Positions 1 through 7,214 of a DNA stretch of 64,000 bases are shown in pieces. Both the position numbers and the translations under genes were made by a program. The stretch is from an uncultured Spirochaetales bacterium (GTDB lineage Bacteria > Spirochaetota > Spirochaetia > Sphaerochaetales > Sphaerochaetaceae). Numbering within the stretch: the first letter of the stretch is position 1; the number at the start of each line of letters is the position of its first letter. The DNA is taken from assembly GCA_934276485.1 (NCBI GenBank), contig CAKQTE010000114.1:1-64000 (forward strand), in the 5' to 3' direction. Under the pieces are notes generated by a model. The model saw only the letters and a program-made list of their open reading frames with translations, was not told where the DNA came from and made no database searches.

Positions 1-1
1 G

Positions 2-58
2 CTTGTTGATGAAATAGAAGCATTGCCACATGCTTTTGTTTCTGCAATTTTAAATTGA
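2..58 (+). CDS. 3' end of an unidentified plus-strand gene
   Basis: The window opens inside an open frame (second reading frame) that encodes 18 residues ending ..HAFVSAILN and stops with TGA at 56-58. Too little remains to identify the product. A short inverted repeat follows (GCCCT at 61-65, AGGGC at 72-76) without a clear T-tract, so termination there is only possible. Confidence 0.4.
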   Translation, partial: LVDEIEALPHAFVSAILN

Positions 59-139
59 AAGCCCTAAATGCAGGGCCTATCTTCACGATGCTTCGATTTT
101 AAAATTCTGTATTGTTTCATAAAAAAAGATGGACAAGTT

Positions 140-290
140 TCATTCAATGGAAAATAAACCTTTCATGCGTTTGTCCTGAAAAAAGCCCTCATTGACTAGT
201 CTTGCTATATGGCTGAGCATATAATAGTCAGAACGGCTAGCAACAACATCACGGTCTAAAATAAACTCCCAAGCATGTTTCAAATGTGAC
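140..290 (-). pseudogene. Fragment of a Fic-family protein
   Basis: Read on the minus strand directly after the tnpB stop codon, this stretch is an open frame of about 50 codons with no start of its own. It contains KHAWEFILDRDVVASRSD followed by YYMLSHIARLVNEGFF and stops at 140-142. From family knowledge this matches the N-terminal part of Fic (filamentation/AMPylation) proteins of the type encoded with a small upstream partner; the catalytic Fic motif lies further downstream in such proteins and is absent here. It is therefore a non-functional remnant of a Fic gene whose 5' part was replaced by the TnpB element or lost by deletion. A matching remnant of the usual upstream partner lies at 1689-1790, on the other side of tnpB. 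Confidence 0.6.
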
Positions 291-450
291 CTACTCTCCA
301 CCCAAACATGAATGTTTTGGATGAAGCTTCTTCTCGCTCAAGACACCTGATGGTGACAGTATCAACGAGCTTTCACCGCTAGCCCAGCGGCATAGAAGGC
401 TGGCGCCTTCTTGTTTTAGATTTTCACAAGCATTTTTATCCCTATCGTGA
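275..450 (-). ncRNA. Probable omegaRNA / right end of the TnpB element
   Basis: In IS200/IS605-type elements the guide (omega) RNA overlaps the 3' end of tnpB and ends at the element's right end. Here the 3' end of tnpB on the minus strand is rich in hairpins: AGAAGGC..GCCTTCT near 400-420, CGCT..AGCG near 380, and an imperfect palindrome at about 301-320 (CCCAAACAT/ATGTTTTGG on the plus strand) just inside the stop codon. By analogy the guide would be read from the Fic remnant next to it. The exact ends are inferred; no transcript evidence is available. Confidence 0.35.
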
Positions 451-1529
451 TGTGTTCCACAACAGGAACAGGTCCACTCTCTATCATTGAGAGTGAGGCC
501 ATGGTTTTCCTCATGGCAGATAGAGCATCTCTTTGATGAAGGAAACCATTTATCGACTTTAACAAGTACTTTGCCAAGAGATGTAAGCTTATAGGCTAGC
601 ATTTCTCTTAACATGCCATACCCATTATCATAAACGCTCTTACCAAAGTGTAATGCTCTTGCCATATCTTGTAAGTTGATATCTTCAACTACTACAGCAT
701 CAAAGTCCTGAGCATCACCATGCGAAAGCTTGTGAAGAAAATCCTTTCTTCTGTTTGCTGCTTTCTCACTTAGCTTTCCCACCTTATGTAATTGCTTGTA
801 ATAGTTTGAAGAGCCATATTGCATCCGAGAAAGCTTTCGCATCTCTTTTGCTAGTTTTTCTTCAATGTTGCGATACCAATGGATATCGTCTTTAGTGATA
901 TCATTCTCACTTGATGCTGATACAACCAAACTTGGCATCGAATAATCGAAAGCTTCGATCTTTTCAAAAGTCCCAAGGCGTTTTGCTTTTGTATCAGGAG
1001 CATCAAAGATTATAGATACAAAGAACTTACCACTTGCAGTTTCTTTAACTGTTGCGTGTTTCAAGACCCACTCGTCCGGTATATTACGGTGGAGGATGAT
1101 ACGTAACTTTCCAAGCTTTGGTAACTTTATATAATTTTCAGTATCGCTAACATGAATTATCTCTATATTGTTGTTAGTACGGTTTGTAGTATATGAACGT
1201 TTATCCTTTCCTTTGGCTTTGAACTTCGGTACTTTACCTTTAGCAAATTGTTTAGTGCATGCTCTGTTAAGATCTAACTGAACATTTGCTAATGCAGATG
1301 AATCTACTTCGTTAAGAAAAGTGTTATTCACTTTAAGATGAGCAGGTGTTGTATTTAGGATTTCACCTTTATGCTCCTTCTCATACTTAATACGTTCATC
1401 AAGTAAATGATTCCAAACAAAGCGTTCACAGCCAAAAGTCTTCCATATCTTTATCATTTGCTCCATGGAAGGATATGCTCTAAATTGCAGAGCCTTAGAA
1501 ATGGTTGTGTCTTGCTCGTTTTTCTTCAT
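291..1529 (-). CDS. tnpB: TnpB RNA-guided nuclease (IS605/IS1341-type transposon protein)
   Basis: A 412-residue TnpB. Members of this family are RNA-guided RuvC-type DNA nucleases, ancestors of Cas12, carried by IS200/IS605 elements. An N-terminal helix-turn-helix region (about residues 15-55, with FVWNHLLDERIKY) is followed by the split RuvC domain: Asp195 in AFDYSMP, Glu282 in VVVEDINLQ, and the aspartates of HHDRDKNAC (362/364). A zinc ribbon with CSIC (335-338) and CSCC (354-357) lies between the last two. All expected catalytic residues and the full length are present, so the protein looks intact. No TnpA transposase gene is seen on either side, making this a TnpB-only element that would need a helper in trans. 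The ATG at 1529 lacks a Shine-Dalgarno sequence but sits 6 nt after a TGATATAAT extended -10, consistent with a leaderless mRNA. Confidence 0.93.
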   Translation of the reverse strand: MKKNEQDTTISKALQFRAYPSMEQMIKIWKTFGCERFVWNHLLDERIKYEKEHKGEILNTTPAHLKVNNTFLNEVDSSALANVQLDLNRACTKQFAKGKVPKFKAKGKDKRSYTTNRTNNNIEIIHVSDTENYIKLPKLGKLRIILHRNIPDEWVLKHATVKETASGKFFVSIIFDAPDTKAKRLGTFEKIEAFDYSMPSLVVSASSENDITKDDIHWYRNIEEKLAKEMRKLSRMQYGSSNYYKQLHKVGKLSEKAANRRKDFLHKLSHGDAQDFDAVVVEDINLQDMARALHFGKSVYDNGYGMLREMLAYKLTSLGKVLVKVDKWFPSSKRCSICHEENHGLTLNDREWTCSCCGTHHDRDKNACENLKQEGASLLCRWASGESSLILSPSGVLSEKKLHPKHSCLGGE

Positions 1530-1535
1530 TAACTA

Positions 1536-1544
1536 ATTATATCA
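1536..1544 (-). promoter_or_regulatory. Extended -10 promoter element of tnpB
   Basis: Minus-strand TGATATAAT is a perfect extended -10 (TGn plus TATAAT) ending 6 nt before the tnpB ATG. With a start site about 7 nt downstream the transcript would begin at or beside the start codon. Confidence 0.6.
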
Positions 1545-1688
1545 TAAATAAATAGTAATGACAGGGAAAGTTTGACATTTTTTTCTCAATTTTGGTCAGT
1601 TCGAGGGATGGCTAGATACGTAACTAATATTAACATTTTTTGCTGTTTTACTCACATTCTTGCCATTCCTCTCCACCTAAATCTGAGA

Positions 1689-1790
1689 TTATAGATGGAG
1701 AATTCTGGCTTCGAAATTTAAATTCAATCTTGCATGAAGATCTGCGCGACTTCTGAGCAATTCTTGTATTTCACTATATTGTGCTGCCAT
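1689..1790 (-). pseudogene. Truncated small partner protein of a Fic module
   Basis: A minus-strand frame starts with ATG at 1790 behind a strong ribosome-binding site (GGGAGGAG, about 7 nt upstream) and encodes 33 residues, beginning MAAQYSEIQELLRSRADLHA and continuing with RLNL, before a stop at 1689. From memory, this start resembles the short proteins (about 120 residues) encoded directly upstream of some Fic genes; after the RLNL segment the similarity ends and the frame closes. The downstream Fic remnant at 140-290 supports that reading. Either an insertion or a deletion removed the rest. It could still be translated as a short peptide. Confidence 0.45.
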
Positions 1791-1803
1791 AGAATCTCCT
1801 CCC

Positions 1804-1847
1804 TTGGGGAACATTTTCTTATAAAACTATATTAAAATGCTCCCCAA
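1804..1847. promoter_or_regulatory. 14-bp inverted repeat upstream of the Fic-partner remnant
   Basis: The arms TTGGGGAACATTTT (1804-1817) and AAAATGCTCCCCAA (1834-1847) match at 13 of 14 positions around an AT-rich 16-nt centre. It lies immediately upstream of the ribosome-binding site of the truncated minus-strand gene and spans where its promoter should be. It looks like an operator for autoregulation of the former module, or an mRNA hairpin. Confidence 0.45.
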
Positions 1848-1914
1848 TTATATGATTAATGAATATACTAAGCATGTTGAAATTTCAAAGAGCTATAAAA
1901 GCACATCCTGTTAT

Positions 1915-1943
1915 TCGACATTCTTGAATCGCTAGCCTATTAT
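1915..1943 (+). promoter_or_regulatory. Putative glyA promoter
   Basis: TCGACA (1915-1920), 17-nt spacer, TATTAT (1938-1943): each hexamer matches the sigma-70 consensus at 5 of 6 positions. It predicts a start near 1950 and therefore a leader of about 210 nt before glyA. Confidence 0.5.
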
Positions 1944-1949
1944 CATACC

Positions 1950-2159
1950 AATAAGATTACATTCCCAAGGTGGCTTGATTCTCCAACGATTGATTTACTC
2001 CAACGGCTAAAGCACGTGTGCTTTCTCGGCTAAATATCGTAATGAACCTAGAAATAGAAGCGCTTGTAGTTGTGACCGATTGTGACTCGTTTGCTCCTTC
2101 TGTGTGGTTCACTGAAAGAGATAAAAGATGTATCCTTAAGCCCAAGTAGGAGATGACAG
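1950..2159 (+). other. Long untranslated leader of glyA
   Basis: No convincing gene is seen in this stretch. It holds a perfect 16-nt palindrome AAAGCACGTGTGCTTT near 2009-2024 and ends with the glyA ribosome-binding site AGGAG (2148-2152). Its length and the palindrome allow a structured regulatory RNA, but it matches no riboswitch consensus I know. Confidence 0.3.
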
Positions 2160-3677
2160 ATGGGCGCATTAGAGAATTATTTAAAGAAAAATCAGAATAA
2201 CATCTCTCCAGAGATGGCAATGTATGTATCTCAATTAGAACTTGTTAAGAGAGTTTCTCCATCAATTGCAGGAGATATCGTAAACGAACTCAAGGATCAA
2301 AGATCTCATTTGAAACTGATTGCAAGTGAGAACTTCTCATCTCTATCTGTTCAAGCAGCAATGGGCAATCTTCTTACAGATAAGTACTCTGAAGGATTCC
2401 CTTTCCATAGATTCTATGCAGGTTGTGATAACGTAGACCTAGTTGAAGCAGAAGCAGTTGAATATGCAAAGGCTCTATTTGGAGCAGAACACGCATATGT
2501 TCAGCCTCACTCCGGTTCCGATGCTAACCTATGTGCATATTGGGCTATCCTAAACACAAGAGTCGAAGTACCTCTACTAGAAGAGATAGGCATCACTAAT
2601 CCTAGTTCAATGACAAGAGAGGATTGGAACAAGGTAAGAGAAGCACTACACAATCAACGCTTGCTTGGTCTTGATTACTATTCTGGTGGACACCTGACGC
2701 ATGGATACAGACAGAATATCTCGGCACAGCTATTTGATGCTTATTCATATTCAGTAGACAAAGAGACTGGTCTATTGGACTACGATGAGATCGAACGTCT
2801 GACAAAGGAGATCAAGCCACTTATTCTCCTTGCTGGATATTCAGCATACCCAGGAAAGGTAGATTTCAAGAGAATGAGTGAGATTGCACACTCAAATGGT
2901 GCTGTTCTCATGGTTGATATGGCACACTTTGCAGGTCTTGTTGCAGGAAAGGTATTTACAGGTGACTATGATCCAGTTAAGTGGGCAGATGTTGTTACAA
3001 CAACAACCCATAAGACTCTACGTGGACCTAGAGGTGGAATGGTTCTTTGCAAGGAAGAGTTCAAGGAAGCAGTAGACAAAGGTTGTCCACTAGTACTAGG
3101 AGGACCTCTTCCTCAGATAATGAGTGCAAAGGCTATCGCTTTCAAGGAAGCTCTCGATCCAAGCTTCAAGGATTATGCTGCTAAGATTGTTGAGAATGCT
3201 AAAGCTTTGGCTCTAGCTTGTATCGACAGAGATATTCCTGTAGCAACAGGTGGAACAGAGAACCACTTGATGCTATTGGATGTTACTAAGTTTGGTCTTA
3301 ATGGAAGACAGGCAGAGACACTTTTAAGAGAGTGTGGAATGACACTGAATAGAAATGCCCTTCCATTCGATCCTAATGGTCCTTGGTACACTTCTGGCTT
3401 GAGACTAGGAACACCTGCAGTAACTACACTTAAGATGGGTAAGCCTGAGATGGAAGAGATTGCTGATATCATAGCAATGGTTCTAGGAGAGGCTAAGCCA
3501 GTTGTTCTTACAAAGGGCGAAAAGACAGGGCAGATTTCCAAGAACAAGGCAAAGGTATCTAAAGAGACAATGGCAAATGCTCAAAAGAGAGTACAGGATC
3601 TACTAGATAGATTCCCACTATACCCAGAGCTTGACCTGGAGTTCTTGCAGTCAGAGTTTCCATTCGTTGAAAGATAA
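2160..3677 (+). CDS. glyA: Serine hydroxymethyltransferase, long spirochaete form
   Basis: Cytosolic PLP enzyme interconverting serine plus tetrahydrofolate with glycine plus 5,10-methylene-THF, the main source of one-carbon units for purines and thymidylate. At 505 residues it is clearly longer than the usual 415-430. It has an extra N-terminal segment of about 45 residues before the conserved LKLIASENF region and an insertion in the 130-170 region (LEEIGITNPSSMTREDW). The PLP-binding lysine is Lys285 in TTTTHKTLRGPRGG. The conserved YSEGFPFHRFYAGC and MLLDVTKFG segments are present. ATG at 2160 has AGGAG 7 nt upstream. The gene is monocistronic, preceded by a long leader. Confidence 0.95.
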   Translation: MGALENYLKKNQNNISPEMAMYVSQLELVKRVSPSIAGDIVNELKDQRSHLKLIASENFSSLSVQAAMGNLLTDKYSEGFPFHRFYAGCDNVDLVEAEAVEYAKALFGAEHAYVQPHSGSDANLCAYWAILNTRVEVPLLEEIGITNPSSMTREDWNKVREALHNQRLLGLDYYSGGHLTHGYRQNISAQLFDAYSYSVDKETGLLDYDEIERLTKEIKPLILLAGYSAYPGKVDFKRMSEIAHSNGAVLMVDMAHFAGLVAGKVFTGDYDPVKWADVVTTTTHKTLRGPRGGMVLCKEEFKEAVDKGCPLVLGGPLPQIMSAKAIAFKEALDPSFKDYAAKIVENAKALALACIDRDIPVATGGTENHLMLLDVTKFGLNGRQAETLLRECGMTLNRNALPFDPNGPWYTSGLRLGTPAVTTLKMGKPEMEEIADIIAMVLGEAKPVVLTKGEKTGQISKNKAKVSKETMANAQKRVQDLLDRFPLYPELDLEFLQSEFPFVER

Positions 3678-3794
3678 GAAATACAATATTTAGATAATTG
3701 TTGGAGTTGCTTCATTTTGGAGATGAAACAGCTCCAATTTTTGTTATCATATTGATACTATTTCATTCGGGTCTTGCTTGTTGGGGAGAAATAT

Positions 3795-4574
3795 ATGATA
3801 AAGATTGCTTTTTTTGATGTCGATGGAACTATTTTGAGATTTGGCCATAAAGAACTTTCTGAAAAAACATATGAAGCTTTAAAATCCCTTTCTGAAAATG
3901 GCGTATTATTATGTATGGCAACAGGTAGAAGCTATACTGAGATTCCTCATTTCGAGGGAATCGATTTCGATGTTTTGGCAACATTCAATGGATCCTATGT
4001 CATAAGAGGAGACAAGGTTATCCTCCGAAATCCATTTAACGAATCTGACAAGAAGAGAATCATACAGAATCTGAAAGATATGAAGAGAGCGATTGCGATC
4101 AGCAATGAAGAGCAGGTAGTTGCAAATGGTTCAGATGAAGATTTGGCTCAATATTTTGCATTTGGAAATTGTGAATTGAATATCGTCAGCAATTTCGATG
4201 AGATATGTGATCGCGATATCTATCAGATAATGTGTTCATGTAGAAAAGAAGAACATGAACAGATTCTAAGCGGCACAGAGAATGCATTGATGGTTTTTTG
4301 GTGGGATAGAGCTGTCGATATCATTCCCAAAAACAGTGGAAAAGGCAATGCGGTGAAAGCTGTGTTGGATTACTTTGGTTTTTCGAAAGACGAAGCAATT
4401 GCCTTTGGTGATGGACAGAACGATGTTGAAATGCTAGAGGCTGTTGGAACAGGCGTTGCAATGGGAAATGCTAAAGACGATGTAAAGGCTAGAGCAACAA
4501 CTGTTTGCAGAACGGTAGATGACGATGGCGTTTATCACTATTGTGTGGAAAACAACCTGATAAAATTTGACTGA
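3795..4574 (+). CDS. Cof-type HAD-superfamily phosphatase
   Basis: A 259-residue HAD hydrolase of the Cof/YidA type, which dephosphorylate sugar phosphates, FMN, PLP or similar small molecules. Motif I is FFDVDGTILRF at the N-terminus (nucleophile Asp), motif II is CMATGRSY, and the C-terminal motifs III/IV are the lysine in NSGKGNAVKAVLDYFG and AFGDGQNDVEMLEAVG. The substrate cannot be read from sequence. An upstream in-frame TTG exists at 3774, but the ATG at 3795 has GGGGAG 6 nt before it and gives the normal HAD N-terminus. It is transcribed alone between glyA and the dihydropyrimidinase. Confidence 0.88.
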   Translation: MIKIAFFDVDGTILRFGHKELSEKTYEALKSLSENGVLLCMATGRSYTEIPHFEGIDFDVLATFNGSYVIRGDKVILRNPFNESDKKRIIQNLKDMKRAIAISNEEQVVANGSDEDLAQYFAFGNCELNIVSNFDEICDRDIYQIMCSCRKEEHEQILSGTENALMVFWWDRAVDIIPKNSGKGNAVKAVLDYFGFSKDEAIAFGDGQNDVEMLEAVGTGVAMGNAKDDVKARATTVCRTVDDDGVYHYCVENNLIKFD

Positions 4575-4605
4575 AAGATATTTACAATCCATTTTAAATA
4601 ATAAT

Positions 4606-4635
4606 TTGCTACTTTTAGATCTAACGAGTTAAAAT
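4606..4635 (+). promoter_or_regulatory. Promoter of the dihydropyrimidinase gene, leaderless start
   Basis: TTGCTA (4606-4611), 18 nt, TAAAAT (4630-4635). The start codon follows at 4643 with no Shine-Dalgarno sequence between, so the mRNA is probably leaderless. Confidence 0.5.
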
Positions 4636-4642
4636 CTTATGT

Positions 4643-6010
4643 ATGGGAAATATATTAATTCAAAATGGTCTGATCGTAGATACCGAGTGGACCAGACATG
4701 GCGATTTATTAATCGAAGGTTCTCGCATTAAGAGAATAGCTCATAAAATAAAGCAATCAGATTGTCCTGATGATACTGTAGTTATACATGCAGATGGACT
4801 ATGTGTACTTCCTGGCATCATTGATGCACATACTCATTACCATCTCGTATCAAGAGGCACTGTCACTGCAGATTCCTTCAAGGAGGGATCCAAGCTTGCT
4901 GCCTATGGTGGTGTTACTACAGTAATTGACTTTGCTGATGACAATAAAGTATCTCTCGCAAGTTCTCTCTTTGATAGGCAGATGGAGATGAAGAATTCAA
5001 TGGCAATTGACTATGCTCTTCATCAAGGAGTCTACAAATACAGAGATTCATTGAAAGATGAACTAAAAGTTATAAAAGATAAGGGTGTCAAGGCTATAAA
5101 GATCTTCACAACATACAAGAATGTTGGATACTTAGTGGAAAAGAGAGAAGAGCTGAAAGCTATCTTCTCTATCTGCAAGGAACTTGGAATGCTTGTTTGT
5201 GTACACGCAGAAGATGACAAGATAATTACTGAAACAGATGCATCTTGGCATGGCGACTATTCTCCTCAATCACATGCAGAGCTTCGTCCAAGCATTGCGG
5301 AAGCTGAGGCTATCAAATATGTTGGATCAATTGCAGAAGAGCTTGATATGCCAGTATATATCGTTCATCTGTCGTCAAAAGCGGGGCTAGAGGCAGTAAG
5401 AGATCTAAGAGAAAGAGGCGTTAAAGTCATTTGTGAGACAACTCCTACTTATCTATTTCTGGACAAATCCAAGCTATCTGGTCCTGATGGATCGTTATAT
5501 GTAATGACACCTCCTCTAAGAGAAGAAGAGGACAATCTTGCACTTCAGGAAGCTTTGAGAGAAGGCGAGATACAGGTTGTTGCAACAGATCACTGCGCAT
5601 TTACACGTGAACAGAAACTATCTAGCAATGATTGCAGAACAATATATCCAGGAATTCCAGGAACTGAGGAATTATTGCCATTGGTATATACATACGGAAT
5701 CTTAGGTGGTAATCTAACGCTCTCTCAGATAGTGAATGTTCTCTCATCAGGACCTGCTAAGGCATTTGGACTATATCCAAGAAAGGGATGCTTGCAGGAA
5801 GGATCGGATGCAGATATCGTGCTGTTTAATCCTGAGGAGAATTGGACGCTGACTAGCTCTAACTTGCATTCTGCTTCTGGCTACACAGCATATGAAGGTA
5901 AGAATGTTACTGGAAAGGTTGTCATGACATACCTGAGAGGAAGACTGATCCTTGGAGATGGTCTATATCTAGGCCTTGAAGGGGATGGAAGATTTATCAA
6001 GGCGGAGTAA
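4643..6010 (+). CDS. Dihydropyrimidinase / D-hydantoinase-type cyclic amidohydrolase
   Basis: A 455-residue amidohydrolase that opens cyclic ureides such as dihydrouracil or hydantoins. The metal-binding elements are visible in order: HxH in GIIDAHTHYHL, the carboxylated-lysine region VKAIKIFTTYKN, VCVHAEDD, YIVHLSSKAG and the catalytic aspartate in VATDHCAF. Length and motif order fit the dihydropyrimidinase/hydantoinase branch rather than dihydroorotase, and a true pyrC is present at 44187. It overlaps the next gene by one base (TAATG), so it is coexpressed with the HAD-cytidine deaminase fusion. Together they suggest pyrimidine salvage or breakdown. Substrate choice (dihydropyrimidine versus hydantoin or phenylhydantoin) is inferred. 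Confidence 0.88.
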   Translation: MGNILIQNGLIVDTEWTRHGDLLIEGSRIKRIAHKIKQSDCPDDTVVIHADGLCVLPGIIDAHTHYHLVSRGTVTADSFKEGSKLAAYGGVTTVIDFADDNKVSLASSLFDRQMEMKNSMAIDYALHQGVYKYRDSLKDELKVIKDKGVKAIKIFTTYKNVGYLVEKREELKAIFSICKELGMLVCVHAEDDKIITETDASWHGDYSPQSHAELRPSIAEAEAIKYVGSIAEELDMPVYIVHLSSKAGLEAVRDLRERGVKVICETTPTYLFLDKSKLSGPDGSLYVMTPPLREEEDNLALQEALREGEIQVVATDHCAFTREQKLSSNDCRTIYPGIPGTEELLPLVYTYGILGGNLTLSQIVNVLSSGPAKAFGLYPRKGCLQEGSDADIVLFNPEENWTLTSSNLHSASGYTAYEGKNVTGKVVMTYLRGRLILGDGLYLGLEGDGRFIKAE

Positions 6011-7167
6011 TGGTAGAAGGTATTATTTTTGATTGCGATGGAGTCCTTGTCGATAGCGAGGACTTGTCAATAGAAGTTGGCAAGGAATATTTCAAGACTC
6101 TTGGCATCAATGCTGAGAAAAAAGATTTTGAAAAACATCTCGGATGTGGTGAATATGAGTTCTTTGTAGGAACTGCTAAGGATCTAGGAGTTGAGAACTT
6201 CTCATATGAGGAAGCATCTAAATTCTTCAAATCGTACTTTCCAGAGCTTGTTAAGAAGGTTGATATAACACTTCCTGGTGCAAGGGAATTCATAGAGAAG
6301 GCAAAAAGTGCTGGTATTCCTTTGGCTGTAGCATCTTCAGCTCCAAAGTGGAAGGTATTCTATAGCTTGCAAGCTGTGGGTATGAAAGAAGAGGACTTTG
6401 TCGCTATTATTACAGGAGAAGATATCTACAGAAACAAACCTAATGGAGATATCTACACACTTGCCTCCATTCGCTTGAAAAAGAATCCAGAGAATTGTGT
6501 TGTATTTGAAGATACCGTTGGTGGAATAAAGGCAGGATTGAATGCTGGATGCAAGGTAATATCACTAACAACAACAATCGATAGCGAAACAGCATTTTCA
6601 GCAGGTGCTGATGGTGTTATTTCAGACCTTTCTGCAATAGAGACAGTTGAATCAAAGGAAGCATTCTCTTCCTTCATTGATGCGATCACGGCAATAAGCC
6701 CTGATGCTGTTGTTTATGGTGCTAACTATATAATTCCAGAAAAGCATAATATGTCATATGAAGTGTTGAAGAAAGCTGCAATATCTGATGCATGGGATGC
6801 GTGGGGGAATGCATATGCTCCATATTCACATTTCAAGGTAGGGGCTGCTCTTGTTTCCGCTGCTACTGGACGGATTTATTCTGGATGCAATGTCGAGAAC
6901 TCTTCATATGGTGGAACAATATGCGCAGAGCGAAATGCAATATTTACAGCTGTTGCTAATGAAGGTGCAATTGGAATTGATTTGTTGGTAGTTGTCAGCG
7001 ATGACGATCCTCCAGCTCCTCCTTGTGCACTCTGCAGACAGGTTATATCTGAGTTCGCACGTCCTGAAACAAAGATTGTTCTTGTTAGCAAGAAGGGTAC
7101 AGAACTTGAATATACATTTTCTGAGATAATGCCATTTCCATTTATTATGCCAGCTATGCGTAAGTGA
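6010..7167 (+). CDS. HAD phosphatase-cytidine deaminase fusion protein
   Basis: A 385-residue two-domain protein. Residues 1-215 form a HAD hydrolase of the beta-phosphoglucomutase/phosphatase type: motif I IFDCDGVLVDSED, motif II VASSAPK, motif III region NKPNGDIY, motif IV VVFEDTVGGIKAG. After a linker of about 30 residues, 250-385 form a complete homotetramer-type cytidine deaminase with YAPYSHFKVGAAL, the zinc/catalytic CAERNA motif (Cys305, Glu307) and PCALCRQ (Cys339, Cys342). Either domain alone is standard; the fusion would couple deamination of (deoxy)cytidine to removal of a phosphate, for example from a nucleotide or sugar phosphate. No ribosome-binding site precedes the internal Met at 6751, so a separate deaminase product is not indicated. 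Translationally coupled to the dihydropyrimidinase. Confidence 0.9.
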   Translation: MVEGIIFDCDGVLVDSEDLSIEVGKEYFKTLGINAEKKDFEKHLGCGEYEFFVGTAKDLGVENFSYEEASKFFKSYFPELVKKVDITLPGAREFIEKAKSAGIPLAVASSAPKWKVFYSLQAVGMKEEDFVAIITGEDIYRNKPNGDIYTLASIRLKKNPENCVVFEDTVGGIKAGLNAGCKVISLTTTIDSETAFSAGADGVISDLSAIETVESKEAFSSFIDAITAISPDAVVYGANYIIPEKHNMSYEVLKKAAISDAWDAWGNAYAPYSHFKVGAALVSAATGRIYSGCNVENSSYGGTICAERNAIFTAVANEGAIGIDLLVVVSDDDPPAPPCALCRQVISEFARPETKIVLVSKKGTELEYTFSEIMPFPFIMPAMRK

Positions 7168-7178
7168 CCAAACGTTGA

Positions 7179-7208
7179 TTGCCTTAACCCATCTATTTTT
7201 CATAGAAT
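7179..7208 (+). promoter_or_regulatory. Promoter of the phospholipase D-like gene, leaderless start
   Basis: TTGCCT (7179-7184), 18 nt, TAGAAT (7203-7208), then only 6 nt to the GTG start at 7215. No Shine-Dalgarno sequence is present. Confidence 0.4.
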
Positions 7209-7214
7209 CGTTCT

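Noticed and set aside
2050..2110. Glycine-riboswitch-like string (GAAGGAGCAAAC on the minus strand)
   Set aside because: It points away from glyA, lacks the conserved 5' and 3' parts of the aptamer and has no gene downstream.
1957..2220. Minus-strand ORF of 87 codons upstream of and overlapping glyA
   Set aside because: No ribosome-binding site, low-complexity Ser-rich composition, overlaps the glyA start region and resembles no family.
3173..3547. Long antisense ORF within glyA, and similar ones in ppaC, pyrDK and the repeat protein gene
   Set aside because: Composition and position are as expected for shadows of real genes; no ribosome-binding sites or recognisable domains.
6751..7167. 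Separate cytidine deaminase gene inside the fusion
   Set aside because: No Shine-Dalgarno sequence before the internal ATG and the frame is continuous with the HAD domain.
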